Assembly: GCA_035448545.1 (NCBI GenBank)
Contig: DAOTJE010000012.1
Coordinates: 56,377 to 120,376 of the forward strand
DNA from: Anaerobaca sp035448545
Lineage (GTDB): Bacteria > Planctomycetota > Phycisphaerae > Sedimentisphaerales > Anaerobacaceae
Length of the DNA stretch: 64,000 nt
Direction: 5' to 3'
In this document: in pieces, positions 37,468 through 45,624 of the stretch
Position numbering within the stretch: the stretch's first letter is position 1
Layout of the letters: the number at the start of each line of letters is the position of its first letter
Translations under genes and position numbers: made by a program
Notes under the pieces: model-generated
Told to the model about the DNA's origin: nothing
The model's input: the letters and a program-made list of their open reading frames with translations, nothing else
The model's database searches: none

Positions 37468-38925
37468 TCAGCGGGCGATGCCGTCCTCCAGGTCCGCCAG
37501 AACGGTCCGGGCCTTGACCACCTTGTTGCCGTGCGGCCCCTGCCAGTGAACGTCTTCGTTGCATCGGAGCAGGTCCTCCACCTTCTTGCAGGCCACGAGA
37601 ACGGTGGCGTGATTCTTGTTGCCCATGGCCCGACCGATCTCCGAGCTGGACATCTTGGTGTGCTTGCGGATCAGGTACATGCTGAAATGCCTCGCCAGCG
37701 AGACGGTGCGGTCCTTCTTGGCCGAATGGAGCATCGCCGCGGTCGTTCCGAAGTACGCGGCCACCGTGCTCTCGATGTCACAGACGTGCACGATCGGATC
37801 GCACCGCTCAATATGCTCGGCCAGCACACTCTGGGCCATTGCCAGGGTGATCTTCTCATTCTGCAGGGCGGCGTAGGCCACCAGCTTCAGCAAGGCGCCT
37901 TCGAGCTCGCGTACGTTGCTGCGGACTCGCTCGGCCACAAAACGGACGACACCTTCGGACATCCGTTCCGCCTGTGCGGCCTTGCTGTCGCCGAACGCGC
38001 CGGCCATCATCCGCTGGGCAAACTGGCGGCAGATTTCGCATCGTGTCTGGAAGTCCGGCGGATCAATCTTGACCACCATCCCCGAAACAAAACGATTCAC
38101 CAGCTTCTCCGACAACTGCCCGATCATCTTCGGATGGGCATCCGAGACCAGCACGACCTGCTTGCCTGCCAGATTGATCGTATTGAAGGTGTGCAGAAAC
38201 TCCTCCTGGGTCGACGGTTTGCTGGCCAGAAAGTGCACGTCGTCGATGGCCAGCAGATCCGTCTTGCGCAGGCGGGCGCGGAAGGCTTCAAGCTTCTTGG
38301 TCTTGAGCGCCAGCACGAACTGATTGGCGAACTCCTCGGCCGAAAGATAGAGCCAGTTGGTCTGCGGCCGGGCTTCGGCCACGCCGTTGCAGATGCCCTG
38401 GAGCAGGTGGGTCTTGCCGACGCCGTAGCCGCCGTGAATGAACAACGGGTTGAACGGACTGTGCTGCTCGCGGACGACGGCCCGGGCGGCGCTGTAGGCC
38501 AGCTCGTTCGACGGGCCCACGATGAAGGTGTCGAGCGAAAGCCGCAAGGCCTTGGACGACGGCCCAGAAGCCGCCTCAACCACCTTCCGGGGATGCGCTT
38601 GCGCCGCCGCGGCCGTTTCCACCGCCGGCCGCGCCCGCTTCTCCGAAAGCTCCGACTCGATCACAAACGAAACGGTCGGATGGCTGCCCGTCGCCGCGTG
38701 CGCCGCCGCCTGGATGTCGCGAAGAAAATGGCTCTCGAGCCAGTTGGCCATGAACGGGTTCGGAACGCCGATCTTCAGACTTCCCTCGGCCAGCGTGAAC
38801 CTCGCACAACTCTGAAACCAGATCTTGTATTTCTGGGGACCGATGCGTCCCACGAGCGCTTCGGCAATCGCCTCGGCGCCGGGCCCCGCCGTGCGGGAAC
38901 CCTCATCCATGATCGTGCCCTGCAT
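37468..38925 (-). CDS. dnaA: Chromosomal replication initiator DnaA
   Basis: A 485-residue initiator. Domain I (about 10-85, KYKIWFQSCARFTLAEG) is followed by a linker, then the AAA+ domain with Walker A HGGYGVGKTHLLQG (about 161-174), Walker B LLAIDDVHFLASK (about 221-233) and sensor segments. C-terminal domain IV ends with GRAMGNKNHATVLVACKKVEDLL, in which the usual DHTTV signature reads NHATV; this may alter box preference. ATG 38925 has SD AGGGAG at 6 bases; ATG 38931 directly abuts it and is less likely. Probably autoregulated through the palindrome just upstream. Confidence 0.95.
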   Translation of the reverse strand: MQGTIMDEGSRTAGPGAEAIAEALVGRIGPQKYKIWFQSCARFTLAEGSLKIGVPNPFMANWLESHFLRDIQAAAHAATGSHPTVSFVIESELSEKRARPAVETAAAAQAHPRKVVEAASGPSSKALRLSLDTFIVGPSNELAYSAARAVVREQHSPFNPLFIHGGYGVGKTHLLQGICNGVAEARPQTNWLYLSAEEFANQFVLALKTKKLEAFRARLRKTDLLAIDDVHFLASKPSTQEEFLHTFNTINLAGKQVVLVSDAHPKMIGQLSEKLVNRFVSGMVVKIDPPDFQTRCEICRQFAQRMMAGAFGDSKAAQAERMSEGVVRFVAERVRSNVRELEGALLKLVAYAALQNEKITLAMAQSVLAEHIERCDPIVHVCDIESTVAAYFGTTAAMLHSAKKDRTVSLARHFSMYLIRKHTKMSSSEIGRAMGNKNHATVLVACKKVEDLLRCNEDVHWQGPHGNKVVKARTVLADLEDGIAR

Positions 38926-38936
38926 CGACATCTCCC

Positions 38937-38972
38937 TATCAGTACTGATAATCAGGCTCTTATCAGGCATGT
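38937..38972 (-). promoter_or_regulatory. Operator-like palindrome upstream of dnaA
   Basis: TATCAGTACTGATA (38937-38950) is a perfect 14-base palindrome 12 bases before the dnaA ATG. Two further ATCAGG units follow within 20 bases (AATCAGG and TTATCAGG). It overlaps the 5' leader and could bind a repressor. Confidence 0.5.
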
Positions 38973-39018
38973 CTTGTTGTTTCAAAGAGGGTCCGACCCT
39001 CCCAGGGAAATCGAACAT

Positions 39019-39593
39019 CGAAAGAGGCTATTATTCCGCGGACGGCCCTCGAATCAATGCCATTCCAGGGCATTTCTTTTCCACGAAGCACAGGGACCGA
39101 AAGCCACTGGCTTTGCGCACGAAAATTTTTTGTTTGTCAACACGTTTTGCACGGCGCAAAACCGCTTTGTGGAAAACCTGTGCATGGGCCTGACACAAGG
39201 CCGGAAATGGGCGCGGTCTCTGTACTGAAAAATCGCGTTTGCCTGGGGCGTCCCCGACCGCTGTCCATAGTGAAGAACCGACCATCACCACGGGGAAACA
39301 TGTGATGACACGCCGGCGAAGGGACAACGTTGCATGCGCCATCGAAAGCCCCTGCACAGATCCGGAACAGGAATCACACGGGGGGACGTTGAATAGGCAT
39401 TCGACGCCGCGGCGCGCGCCGCCCGGAAGGGCAAGGCGCGGCACCGGCGTTCGAAGTCTGACACGTGCCCGGACAGCACCGCGTCGATCGTACCCCCCAT
39501 GTCCGATCACGCGACCTGCGGGCGAAAACCACTCCTGCGACGCAGATCATCACGCCGGCGACGAGCCGCCGAACGCGGCCCATCGCACGACGT
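39019..39593. other. Candidate replication origin (oriC) next to dnaA
   Basis: Gene-free stretch between dnaA and rplI. DnaA-box-like sites: TTTTCCACG (39077-39085), TTTTGCACG (39145-39153) and TGTGGAAAA (39168-39176, reverse of TTTTCCACA). They flank an AT-rich block (about 39119-39148, including AAAATTTTTTGTTTGTCAAC) suitable as an unwinding element in an otherwise GC-rich sequence. A weaker TGTGCATGG follows at 39179. Position beside dnaA is typical for oriC. Confidence 0.55.
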
Positions 39594-40079
39594 TTACTCT
39601 TGTTCCTTCGGTGCTTCTTCGGCGCTCGGTTCGGCTTGTTCGGCCACGACCACGACGTTGACCGTCGCCGTCACGTCGTCGGCGAACTTGAGCGTCACGC
39701 TGTGCGTACCGACCTGTTTGATGTGCTCGGGCAGACGCACCACCTCATCGGCCACCGCAAATCCCTGCTCGCGCAGGTTGGCGGCGATCATCCGGTCGGT
39801 GATCGACCCGAACAGAACACCATGCTCGTTCGCCTTGGCCGCCAGTACCGCCTCGGCGCCGTTGACTGCCTCGGCAGCCGCTTCCAGACGCTTGCGCTCC
39901 TTCAGCCGCTCCGCCGCCCGTTCGGCCTTGGCCTTGGCGATCGCCCGGATATTCCCCTCGGTGGCCACCTTCGCCAGGCCCTGCGGCAGCAAGTAATTTC
40001 GCGCATACCCTTCGGTCACGTCCACGACGTCACCGAGCCAGCCCAGTTTCCTGATATCTTCGCAAAGCAAAACCTTCAT
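39594..40079 (-). CDS. rplI: 50S ribosomal protein bL9
   Basis: 161 residues with the N-terminal signature MKVLLCEDIRKLG, GYARNYLLPQGLA and the connecting helix rich in Ala/Lys/Glu. The C-terminal domain ends in an acidic tail (EQAEPSAEEAPKEQE). ATG 40079 has SD GAGGAA; the frame opens further upstream but not in a protein-like way. Last gene of rpsF-ssb-rpsR-rplI. Confidence 0.97.
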   Translation of the reverse strand: MKVLLCEDIRKLGWLGDVVDVTEGYARNYLLPQGLAKVATEGNIRAIAKAKAERAAERLKERKRLEAAAEAVNGAEAVLAAKANEHGVLFGSITDRMIAANLREQGFAVADEVVRLPEHIKQVGTHSVTLKFADDVTATVNVVVVAEQAEPSAEEAPKEQE

Positions 40080-40156
40080 CGTCTGTTCCTCGCAACGTTC
40101 TCTCTTACGGCCAAGGCCCGAACGCACCGCCCGGCCGGTGGGACGGGGCCCGCCCG

Positions 40157-40423
40157 CTATGTCGAATACGGCAGCAGCGCCATGAACCGGGCCCGCTTGA
40201 TCGCTCGTTTGGCCTTCCGCTGGCAGCTGGCGCAGTTGCCGCTGCGTTTGCGCGAATAGATCTTGCCCCGGTTGGTCAGCAACTTCTGGAGGGTGTCGAT
40301 GTCCTTGTAGTCGATGTAGCTGATTCCGCCCCGGCAGAAGCGGCACTGGGTCTGGTCACGTGCCCCGGCGAACCCGGGTCGTCTTCTCTGTCGTTTCTTC
40401 TGTTGTTGTGGTCGTGGTGCCAT
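40157..40423 (-). CDS. rpsR: 30S ribosomal protein bS18
   Basis: 88 residues with a basic N-terminus and YIDYKDIDTLQKLLTNRGKIYSRKRSG, then the rRNA-binding QRKAKRAIKRARFMALLPY. Two C-x2-C pairs (CRFC, CASC) mark the zinc-binding form. Between ssb and rplI on the same strand. Confidence 0.97.
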   Translation of the reverse strand: MAPRPQQQKKRQRRRPGFAGARDQTQCRFCRGGISYIDYKDIDTLQKLLTNRGKIYSRKRSGNCASCQRKAKRAIKRARFMALLPYST

Positions 40424-40472
40424 CTTTTACCTCATCGCTATTCACGTAAGCTGAATTCCGAATCGTCCTGCA

Positions 40473-40907
40473 CTAAAACGGTATCTCATCATCGCCGACC
40501 TGGTCGTGCGACCGCGTCTGCGGCACTTGCTGGTCCGCGCCGTAGCTCTGATCGGCCTGGTCGGGAGCACCCCCGCCGGCACCAGGCATGAACTGGAAGT
40601 TTTCCACGGTCACGCGATGACGACTGCGCTTGGTCCCGTCCTGGGCGGTCCAGGTGTCGTAGGTCAGCCGACCCTCGATGAAGATCGGCTTGCCCTTGCT
40701 CATGTACTTGTTCAGGTTCTCGGCCATGCGTCCGAAGGCGCGGCAATCGACGAAACAGGTTTCATCGCGCTGGCTGCCGTCCGGGGCCGTCCACTTGCGA
40801 TTGGTCGCCACGCCGAAATCGACCACCGCGGTCTGACTGGGCGTGTACGACAACTGCGGGTCCCGGGTCAGGTTCCCCATCAGCAGAACTTTGTTGAAAC
40901 TGGCCAT
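40473..40907 (-). CDS. ssb: Single-stranded DNA-binding protein
   Basis: 144 residues: an OB fold (ASFNKVLLMGNLTRDPQL ... TCFVDCRAFGRMAENLNKYMSKGKPIFIEGRL), a glycine/glutamine-rich linker and the acidic tip DDEIPF that recruits partner proteins. ATG 40907 has a strong SD GGAGAGGTGG; the frame extends 6 codons further. It sits in the usual place between rpsF and rpsR. Confidence 0.97.
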   Translation of the reverse strand: MASFNKVLLMGNLTRDPQLSYTPSQTAVVDFGVATNRKWTAPDGSQRDETCFVDCRAFGRMAENLNKYMSKGKPIFIEGRLTYDTWTAQDGTKRSRHRVTVENFQFMPGAGGGAPDQADQSYGADQQVPQTRSHDQVGDDEIPF

Positions 40908-40998
40908 AGTCCACCTCTCCGTCAAATCTCACACCCGGCAGGACGTCCATCCCCTGCCCACGGACGCGATGCGCCGACGCGGGGGCGACGCGGCGTTC

Positions 40999-41463
40999 CT
41001 ACCCTGCCGTCTTGTCCGTATCGTCCGTGTCGTCGTTGTCGGCAAGCGATCGCGGACCGCGGAACGATCGCGGCTCCGGGGCCCCTTCCGGCGCGCCCGG
41101 CAGCTCCGGGGGCCTGGCAATCGGCTCGCCCTTGATGTCGCGCTCGATCACGTCAGCCGGACGCTTCTCGGTCGTCAGAATCAGCGCACGCATGACCTTC
41201 TCCGACAGCAGAACGTCCTTCTCAATCCCCGAGATCCGACGCCCGTCGGCCTTGAAATAGCACAGAATGTACGTGCCGCGGGATTTATGGTCGATGTCGT
41301 ACGCCAGCTTGCGCTCCTGCCACTTCCGCATCGAGACGACCTCGGCATCCGCACGCTGGAGGATGGTGTTGATCACGGAGAGCGTACCCTCCCAATCCGC
41401 CGTCGCTTGCGCGGAGTCGATCAGGAACATCCCTTCATATAAACGCTTCGCAACCGTTTCCAA
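40999..41463 (-). CDS. rpsF: 30S ribosomal protein bS6 (TTG start)
   Basis: 154 residues: YEGMFLIDSAQ at the start, VVSMRKWQERKLAYDIDHKSRGTYILCYF in the core, and a long acidic tail (DNDDTDDTDKTAG). TTG 41463 is preceded by AGGAGGT at 7 bases and gives a start 8 residues before the conserved part; no ATG fits, since the open frame runs to 41565 with no better SD. Confidence 0.93.
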   Translation of the reverse strand: METVAKRLYEGMFLIDSAQATADWEGTLSVINTILQRADAEVVSMRKWQERKLAYDIDHKSRGTYILCYFKADGRRISGIEKDVLLSEKVMRALILTTEKRPADVIERDIKGEPIARPPELPGAPEGAPEPRSFRGPRSLADNDDTDDTDKTAG

Positions 41464-41539
41464 ACCTGTTACCTCCTGATTCCAAACAGCACTCTCAGAA
41501 ATCCAAGCTCTATGCGAACCCCGCCGGGCCGCCGTTCCG

Positions 41540-42115
41540 TCACGCCGGGGGACTGTTGAATTCATTCATCGCCCGATCGATCCCCGATTCGAGCCAACAC
41601 AACACCGCGTCGCGCGCCCGGACGATCGCCTCGTTGAGCAGCGGGCGCTCCTCCGGTTTCGGCCGGCCCAGTACGTAGTCGACCGACGCGGCGCCGGGGC
41701 AATCGCCGATGCCAATCCGGCAGCGGGCGAACGCGTCACTGCCCAGCCGCGCGATGATGTCCGCCAGACCGTTATGCCCGCCCGCCGAACCTCTCGGCCG
41801 GATCCGGATCCGGCCCGGTGCGAGAGCTTTGTCGTCCGTGATCACCATCAGGTCCTCCAGGCCGAGCTGGTAGAACCCGACCGCCGTGGCAACCGCCTGA
41901 CCACTGTGATTCATGAACTGCCACGGCTTCATCAGCATGACCTTCCGCTCACGATACCAGCCTTCCCCGACTCGCGCGCCGAACTTCTGCTGGGCGACGG
42001 CGATCCCGAGCGCCTCATCCAGGGCCTCGATCACCTTGAATCCGAGATTGTGGCGCGTTTCGGCGTATTCCGGCCCCGGGTTTCCCAGACCGACGACCAG
42101 TTTCAGATCCGCCAT
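41540..42115 (-). CDS. pth: Peptidyl-tRNA hydrolase
   Basis: 191 residues. It releases stalled peptidyl-tRNA. It has KLVVGLGNPGPEYAETRHNLGF (Asn and catalytic His), MLMKPWQFMNHSG, ITDDKALAPGRIRIRPRGSAGGHNGL and RCRIGIG. It follows rplY by 36 bases in the conserved prs-rplY-pth-rpsF order. Confidence 0.96.
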   Translation of the reverse strand: MADLKLVVGLGNPGPEYAETRHNLGFKVIEALDEALGIAVAQQKFGARVGEGWYRERKVMLMKPWQFMNHSGQAVATAVGFYQLGLEDLMVITDDKALAPGRIRIRPRGSAGGHNGLADIIARLGSDAFARCRIGIGDCPGAASVDYVLGRPKPEERPLLNEAIVRARDAVLCWLESGIDRAMNEFNSPPA

Positions 42116-42151
42116 CGGTTCCGATCCTGTACGTCGATTGCGGCATCCATG

Positions 42152-42793
42152 TTACTCACTCGCCTCGGACGGCTCTTCCTTCTTCTCGCCGATCACTTCC
42201 GGCGCGGCCGGCATCTCGGCCTCAATCTCCTCGGTCGTCTTGGCCGCCGCCACGATATGGCAGGCCGCCAGCAACATCTCCGGCGGGCTCACCAGAGTCA
42301 CACCGTCCGGCAGGGCCACGTCTCCGGCATGAATCACCTGGCCGACGCCCAGGTCTTTGACGGAAACCACGATGGATTCCGGCATGTTCGTAACCAGACA
42401 CTCGATCTCAAGCCGGTCCGCGTGCTGCTCGACGATCCCGCCTTCATGGGTGCCCTTGGCCGTCCCCTTCAGTTCGATCGGCACGGTCACCCGAACCGCC
42501 TCCGTCACGTCGACACGCATCAGATCGACGTGCACGATGTTGCGGCCGAGGTGGTCGTACTGCAAATCTTTGACGATCATCTTCTCGGTCTTGCCGCCGA
42601 CCTTGATGTCCATCAGCCGATGACCGTGGTGCAGCCCTTCCGAGAAGTCGTGGGCATCCAGCAGAATCGCGACCGGGTCCTGCTTATGGCCGTACACGAT
42701 CCCGGGAATCTGGCCCTGCTTGCGGGCGCGCGCCGCCGCTTTGGAACCGGTGTGTTCTCTGATCTGTGCCTCTAACAACAATGTCTTGTCCAT
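42152..42793 (-). CDS. rplY: 50S ribosomal protein bL25 (CTC form)
   Basis: 213 residues: an N-terminal L25 domain (EHTGSKAAARARKQGQIPGIVYG) binding 5S rRNA, followed by the TL5/CTC beta domain (VPIELKGTAKGTHEGGIVEQ, IECLVTNMPESIVVSV), and an acidic tail. Lies 74 bases after prs. Confidence 0.95.
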   Translation of the reverse strand: MDKTLLLEAQIREHTGSKAAARARKQGQIPGIVYGHKQDPVAILLDAHDFSEGLHHGHRLMDIKVGGKTEKMIVKDLQYDHLGRNIVHVDLMRVDVTEAVRVTVPIELKGTAKGTHEGGIVEQHADRLEIECLVTNMPESIVVSVKDLGVGQVIHAGDVALPDGVTLVSPPEMLLAACHIVAAAKTTEEIEAEMPAAPEVIGEKKEEPSEASE

Positions 42794-42867
42794 AATCTCT
42801 TCACCCGAAAAAACGAAATCCAGACAGTCCTATCCGATCCAAATTCTCCCGACAGCAAAACAGGACT

Positions 42868-43824
42868 CTACACGCCCATGTTGAACAGGCTGCTGACCGA
42901 TTCATCGCGGTGAATCCTCTTGATGGCTTCGCCCAGCATGGCGGCAGCACTGAGGACCTTGATGCGGCTGATCTTCCGGGCCTCGTCCGTCAGCGGAATG
43001 GTGTCGGTCACCACCACTTCGTCGATCGGCGCGGCGGCCAGCCGCTCCAGGGCCGGTCCCGCGAAAACCCCATGCGTGGCCCCGACCAGAATCTTCTTGC
43101 AGCCGCGACTCTTCACCAAGTCCGCGGCGCTGCACACGGTCCCCGCGGTCGCAATGATGTCGTCGCACATCAGAACGTTGCGCCCTTCGACGTCGCCGAT
43201 CAGTTCGCCCGCCTGGACGCGATCTCCGCTGAACCGCCTCTTGTGGACGATGGCCAGATCGCCTCCCAGGTGAGAGGCATATCGGGCGGCGGTCTTGATG
43301 TTGCCCACGTCCGGCGAGACCACCGTGAGGTTCTCGATCTTCTTCTCGCGGAAGTACCGGCTCAGCACCAGCTCGCCCGTCAGATGATCCACAGGGATGT
43401 CGAAGAAGCCCTGCAACTGGTGGGCATGCAGATCGATAGCGAGCACGCGGTCGGCCCCTGCGGTCGCAATCAGGTTCGCCACCAGTTTGGCCGTGATCGG
43501 AACCCGACCCTCGTCCTTGCGATCCTGACGGGCATAGCCGAAATACGGGATCACCGCCGTGATGCGCTTGGCGCTGGCGCGACGCAGACAATCCAGGTAA
43601 ATCAGCAGCTCGACCAGGTGCTCGTCCACGGGATTGCACGTCGACTGCACGACGAAGCAGTCCCGACCCCGGACGTCATCCTCAATCCGGATCAGTTTCT
43701 CCCCGTCCGGAAAGCGACTGATCTTCGCGCCGCCCACGGGGATTCCAAGGTACTTGCACACAGCGCCGGCCAGAGCCGGATTGCTCGTTCCGGAGAATAT
43801 CTTCAGGCTGTCGTTCAAAAACAT
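42868..43824 (-). CDS. prs: Ribose-phosphate pyrophosphokinase
   Basis: 318 residues, normal length. Makes PRPP from ribose 5-phosphate and ATP. It has FSGTSNPALA, RFPDGEKLIRI, YFGYARQDRKDEGRVPITAKLVANL, AIDLHAHQLQGFFDIPVDHL, and the PRPP loop VLMCDDIIATAGTVCSAA. Cotranscribed with glmU (47 bases apart). Confidence 0.96.
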   Translation of the reverse strand: MFLNDSLKIFSGTSNPALAGAVCKYLGIPVGGAKISRFPDGEKLIRIEDDVRGRDCFVVQSTCNPVDEHLVELLIYLDCLRRASAKRITAVIPYFGYARQDRKDEGRVPITAKLVANLIATAGADRVLAIDLHAHQLQGFFDIPVDHLTGELVLSRYFREKKIENLTVVSPDVGNIKTAARYASHLGGDLAIVHKRRFSGDRVQAGELIGDVEGRNVLMCDDIIATAGTVCSAADLVKSRGCKKILVGATHGVFAGPALERLAAAPIDEVVVTDTIPLTDEARKISRIKVLSAAAMLGEAIKRIHRDESVSSLFNMGV

Positions 43825-43871
43825 CTTCTCTCGGCCTCTCGGCGTACCGGTCGGGCAACCGGTGCGCCCGG

Positions 43872-45107
43872 TTACCCCTGTTTGCGGTTCTCTTTGAGTT
43901 CGTCCACATTCTCTTGCGACACGACCATCCCGGCGCCGATATGCGCGCCGGGCTTGAGCACCAGCGGGGCGATCAGCACGGCGCCCGAGCCGATGTAGCA
44001 GTTATCCCCCACGGCCGTTCGATTGATGGTCTGCCCGTCGAAATTGGCGGTGATCGATCCGGCGCCGATGTTGACGTTTCGTCCGATGACCGCATCGCCC
44101 AGGTAACTGTGGTGTCGTGCTCGCACTCCATCGGCCAGAACAACATCCTTCACCTCGGTGAAAACCCCCAGAACGACATCGTTCTCGATCACGGTTTCGT
44201 TCCGCAGGAAGGCGAAGGGACCGATTCGGCAGTCCCGCCCGATTCGAACGGGGCCGTGAATGTAGGTGAACGGCTCGATCACCGTATCCTGGCCGATCTG
44301 GGCCCGGGCGTCGATCCAGGTGTTGTCGGGGTCGACGATGGTCACGCCCTTCTCCATCAGCTCCTGTTGCACGCGGCGCTGCATGATCTTACTGGCGACG
44401 CTGAGCTGGGCCCGGCTGTTGACACCCATCGCCTCTTCGGGCCGCACCGCCGTGATCGCTACGACCTTATGGCCGGTGGCGATCAGCACCGACAGCGCAT
44501 CGGTCAGATAGTACTCCTGCTTGACGTTGTCCGGCTTGACCTGCTCCAACGCCGCAAACAGCGCCTGGTTGTTGAACAGATAGTAGCTCGGGTTCACCTC
44601 TCGAATCGCCTTCTGAGCCGGCGTACAGTCGCTGTCTTCGACGATGCCCTGGATGTTCCCATAGGCGTCGCGGACGATCCGACCGTAGCCTGTGGGATCC
44701 TCCAGGACCGCCGTGGCCAGAGTCGCCGCCGAGTGCTCGGCCTGGTGCTTGTCGATCAGTGTCTGGAGCGTCTTGGCTCGAATCAACGGCCCGTCGCCGC
44801 ACAGCACCAGCGTCTGGCCACGGAAATCCTTCAGATGCTCTCTGCAGCAGTTGACGGCGTGGGCCGTGCCCTTCTGCTCAGCCTGAAGGACCCACACGAT
44901 GTCCGACGCATCGGAAAAACGCTCCTGAACCTGGTCGGCGCCGAAGCCGACAACAACATAAATCTTTTCTACACCTACACTTCGACACGCATCCAGCACG
45001 TAGGCCAACATCGGCCGGCCGGTTACCTCGTGCAGCACCTTCGGCAGCTTGGTGTTCATCCGACTGCTCACCCCGGCCGCCAGCAGTATCGCTACTCTCT
45101 CAGCCAT
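43872..45107 (-). CDS. glmU: Bifunctional GlcNAc-1-P uridyltransferase / GlcN-1-P acetyltransferase
   Basis: 411 residues, shorter than E. coli GlmU (456). It makes UDP-GlcNAc for peptidoglycan and lipid A. The uridyltransferase half has LAAGVSSRMNTKLPKVLHEV, LQAEQKGTAHAV and LCGDGPLI. The left-handed beta-helix half has RARHHSYLGDAVIGRNVNIGAGSITANFDG (catalytic His region), GDNCYIGSGAVLIAPLVL. The C-terminal tail of the E. coli enzyme is missing. ATG 45107 has AAAAGGG; ORF is open 10 codons further. UDP-GlcNAc made here feeds the lpx operon at 47-56 kb. Confidence 0.9.
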   Translation of the reverse strand: MAERVAILLAAGVSSRMNTKLPKVLHEVTGRPMLAYVLDACRSVGVEKIYVVVGFGADQVQERFSDASDIVWVLQAEQKGTAHAVNCCREHLKDFRGQTLVLCGDGPLIRAKTLQTLIDKHQAEHSAATLATAVLEDPTGYGRIVRDAYGNIQGIVEDSDCTPAQKAIREVNPSYYLFNNQALFAALEQVKPDNVKQEYYLTDALSVLIATGHKVVAITAVRPEEAMGVNSRAQLSVASKIMQRRVQQELMEKGVTIVDPDNTWIDARAQIGQDTVIEPFTYIHGPVRIGRDCRIGPFAFLRNETVIENDVVLGVFTEVKDVVLADGVRARHHSYLGDAVIGRNVNIGAGSITANFDGQTINRTAVGDNCYIGSGAVLIAPLVLKPGAHIGAGMVVSQENVDELKENRKQG

Positions 45108-45148
45108 ACGCCCTTTTCCAGACCCATTGACGATCAACTGCCCTTATC

Positions 45149-45219
45149 TACCCGGCCAGGGCTCGAACCTGGAATATGGGTACCAAAAACCCATGTGTTG
45201 CCGATTACACCACCGGGTA
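45149..45219 (-). tRNA. tRNA-Gln (anticodon TTG)
   Basis: On the minus strand TACCCGG pairs with CCGGGTA (7-base acceptor). The D arm is GTGT/ACAC, the anticodon stem TGGGT/ACCCA encloses TTTTGGT with TTG at 34-36, and the T arm CCAGG TTCGAGC CCTGG is complete. CCA is not encoded. Length 71. Confidence 0.93.
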
Positions 45220-45624
45220 ATCGAACGGGTTATTGATGATGGATTATTCATTATGGAGATTGCCCGGAGGGAAACCTCACCTGCGAACCCGCAATAATCA
45301 ATCATCAACAATCAATGCTTTGCGCTGTCACGGAGACCGCTCTGGAGCGGTCTGGTAAGGCCTTGCCGGAGGCTTGAGCCAGCCATGCCGTGATTCTGCT
45401 GACCCCAATGACCGCATCCACGGTCCCAATCTACCCCTTGCGACAAGACTACCACAAACACCCAACTATACCGGATGGCCGCATGCAAAGCAACTTTTTT
45501 CGCCTTTTTTTCGCAGAAGTCCGGGCATTTCCGTTCATTTTCTTGCTGAAGATGGCCCGACAGTAGTACTGTAGTAGTTGCGTCGGTCTCGCACGAGGCT
45601 GGGTCTGACACTGAAGGGAGAGCC
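45220..45624 (+). promoter_or_regulatory. Non-coding region, promoter and operator upstream of the deaminase gene
   Basis: No gene is supported. It contains an AT-rich inverted pair (TTATTGATGATGG near 45230, AATCAATCATCAACAATCAA near 45296) and a 9-bp hairpin AGACCGCTC/GAGCGGTCT (45334-45353). A promoter TTGCTG (45543-45548), 18-base spacer, TACTGT (45567-45572) overlaps the inverted repeat ACAGTAGTACTGT (45560-45572), a likely operator. SD GAAGGGAGAG precedes ATG 45625. The 300 bases before the promoter could encode a small RNA; AvcD-type deaminases are known to be held inactive by an upstream RNA (AvcI). Confidence 0.45.
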
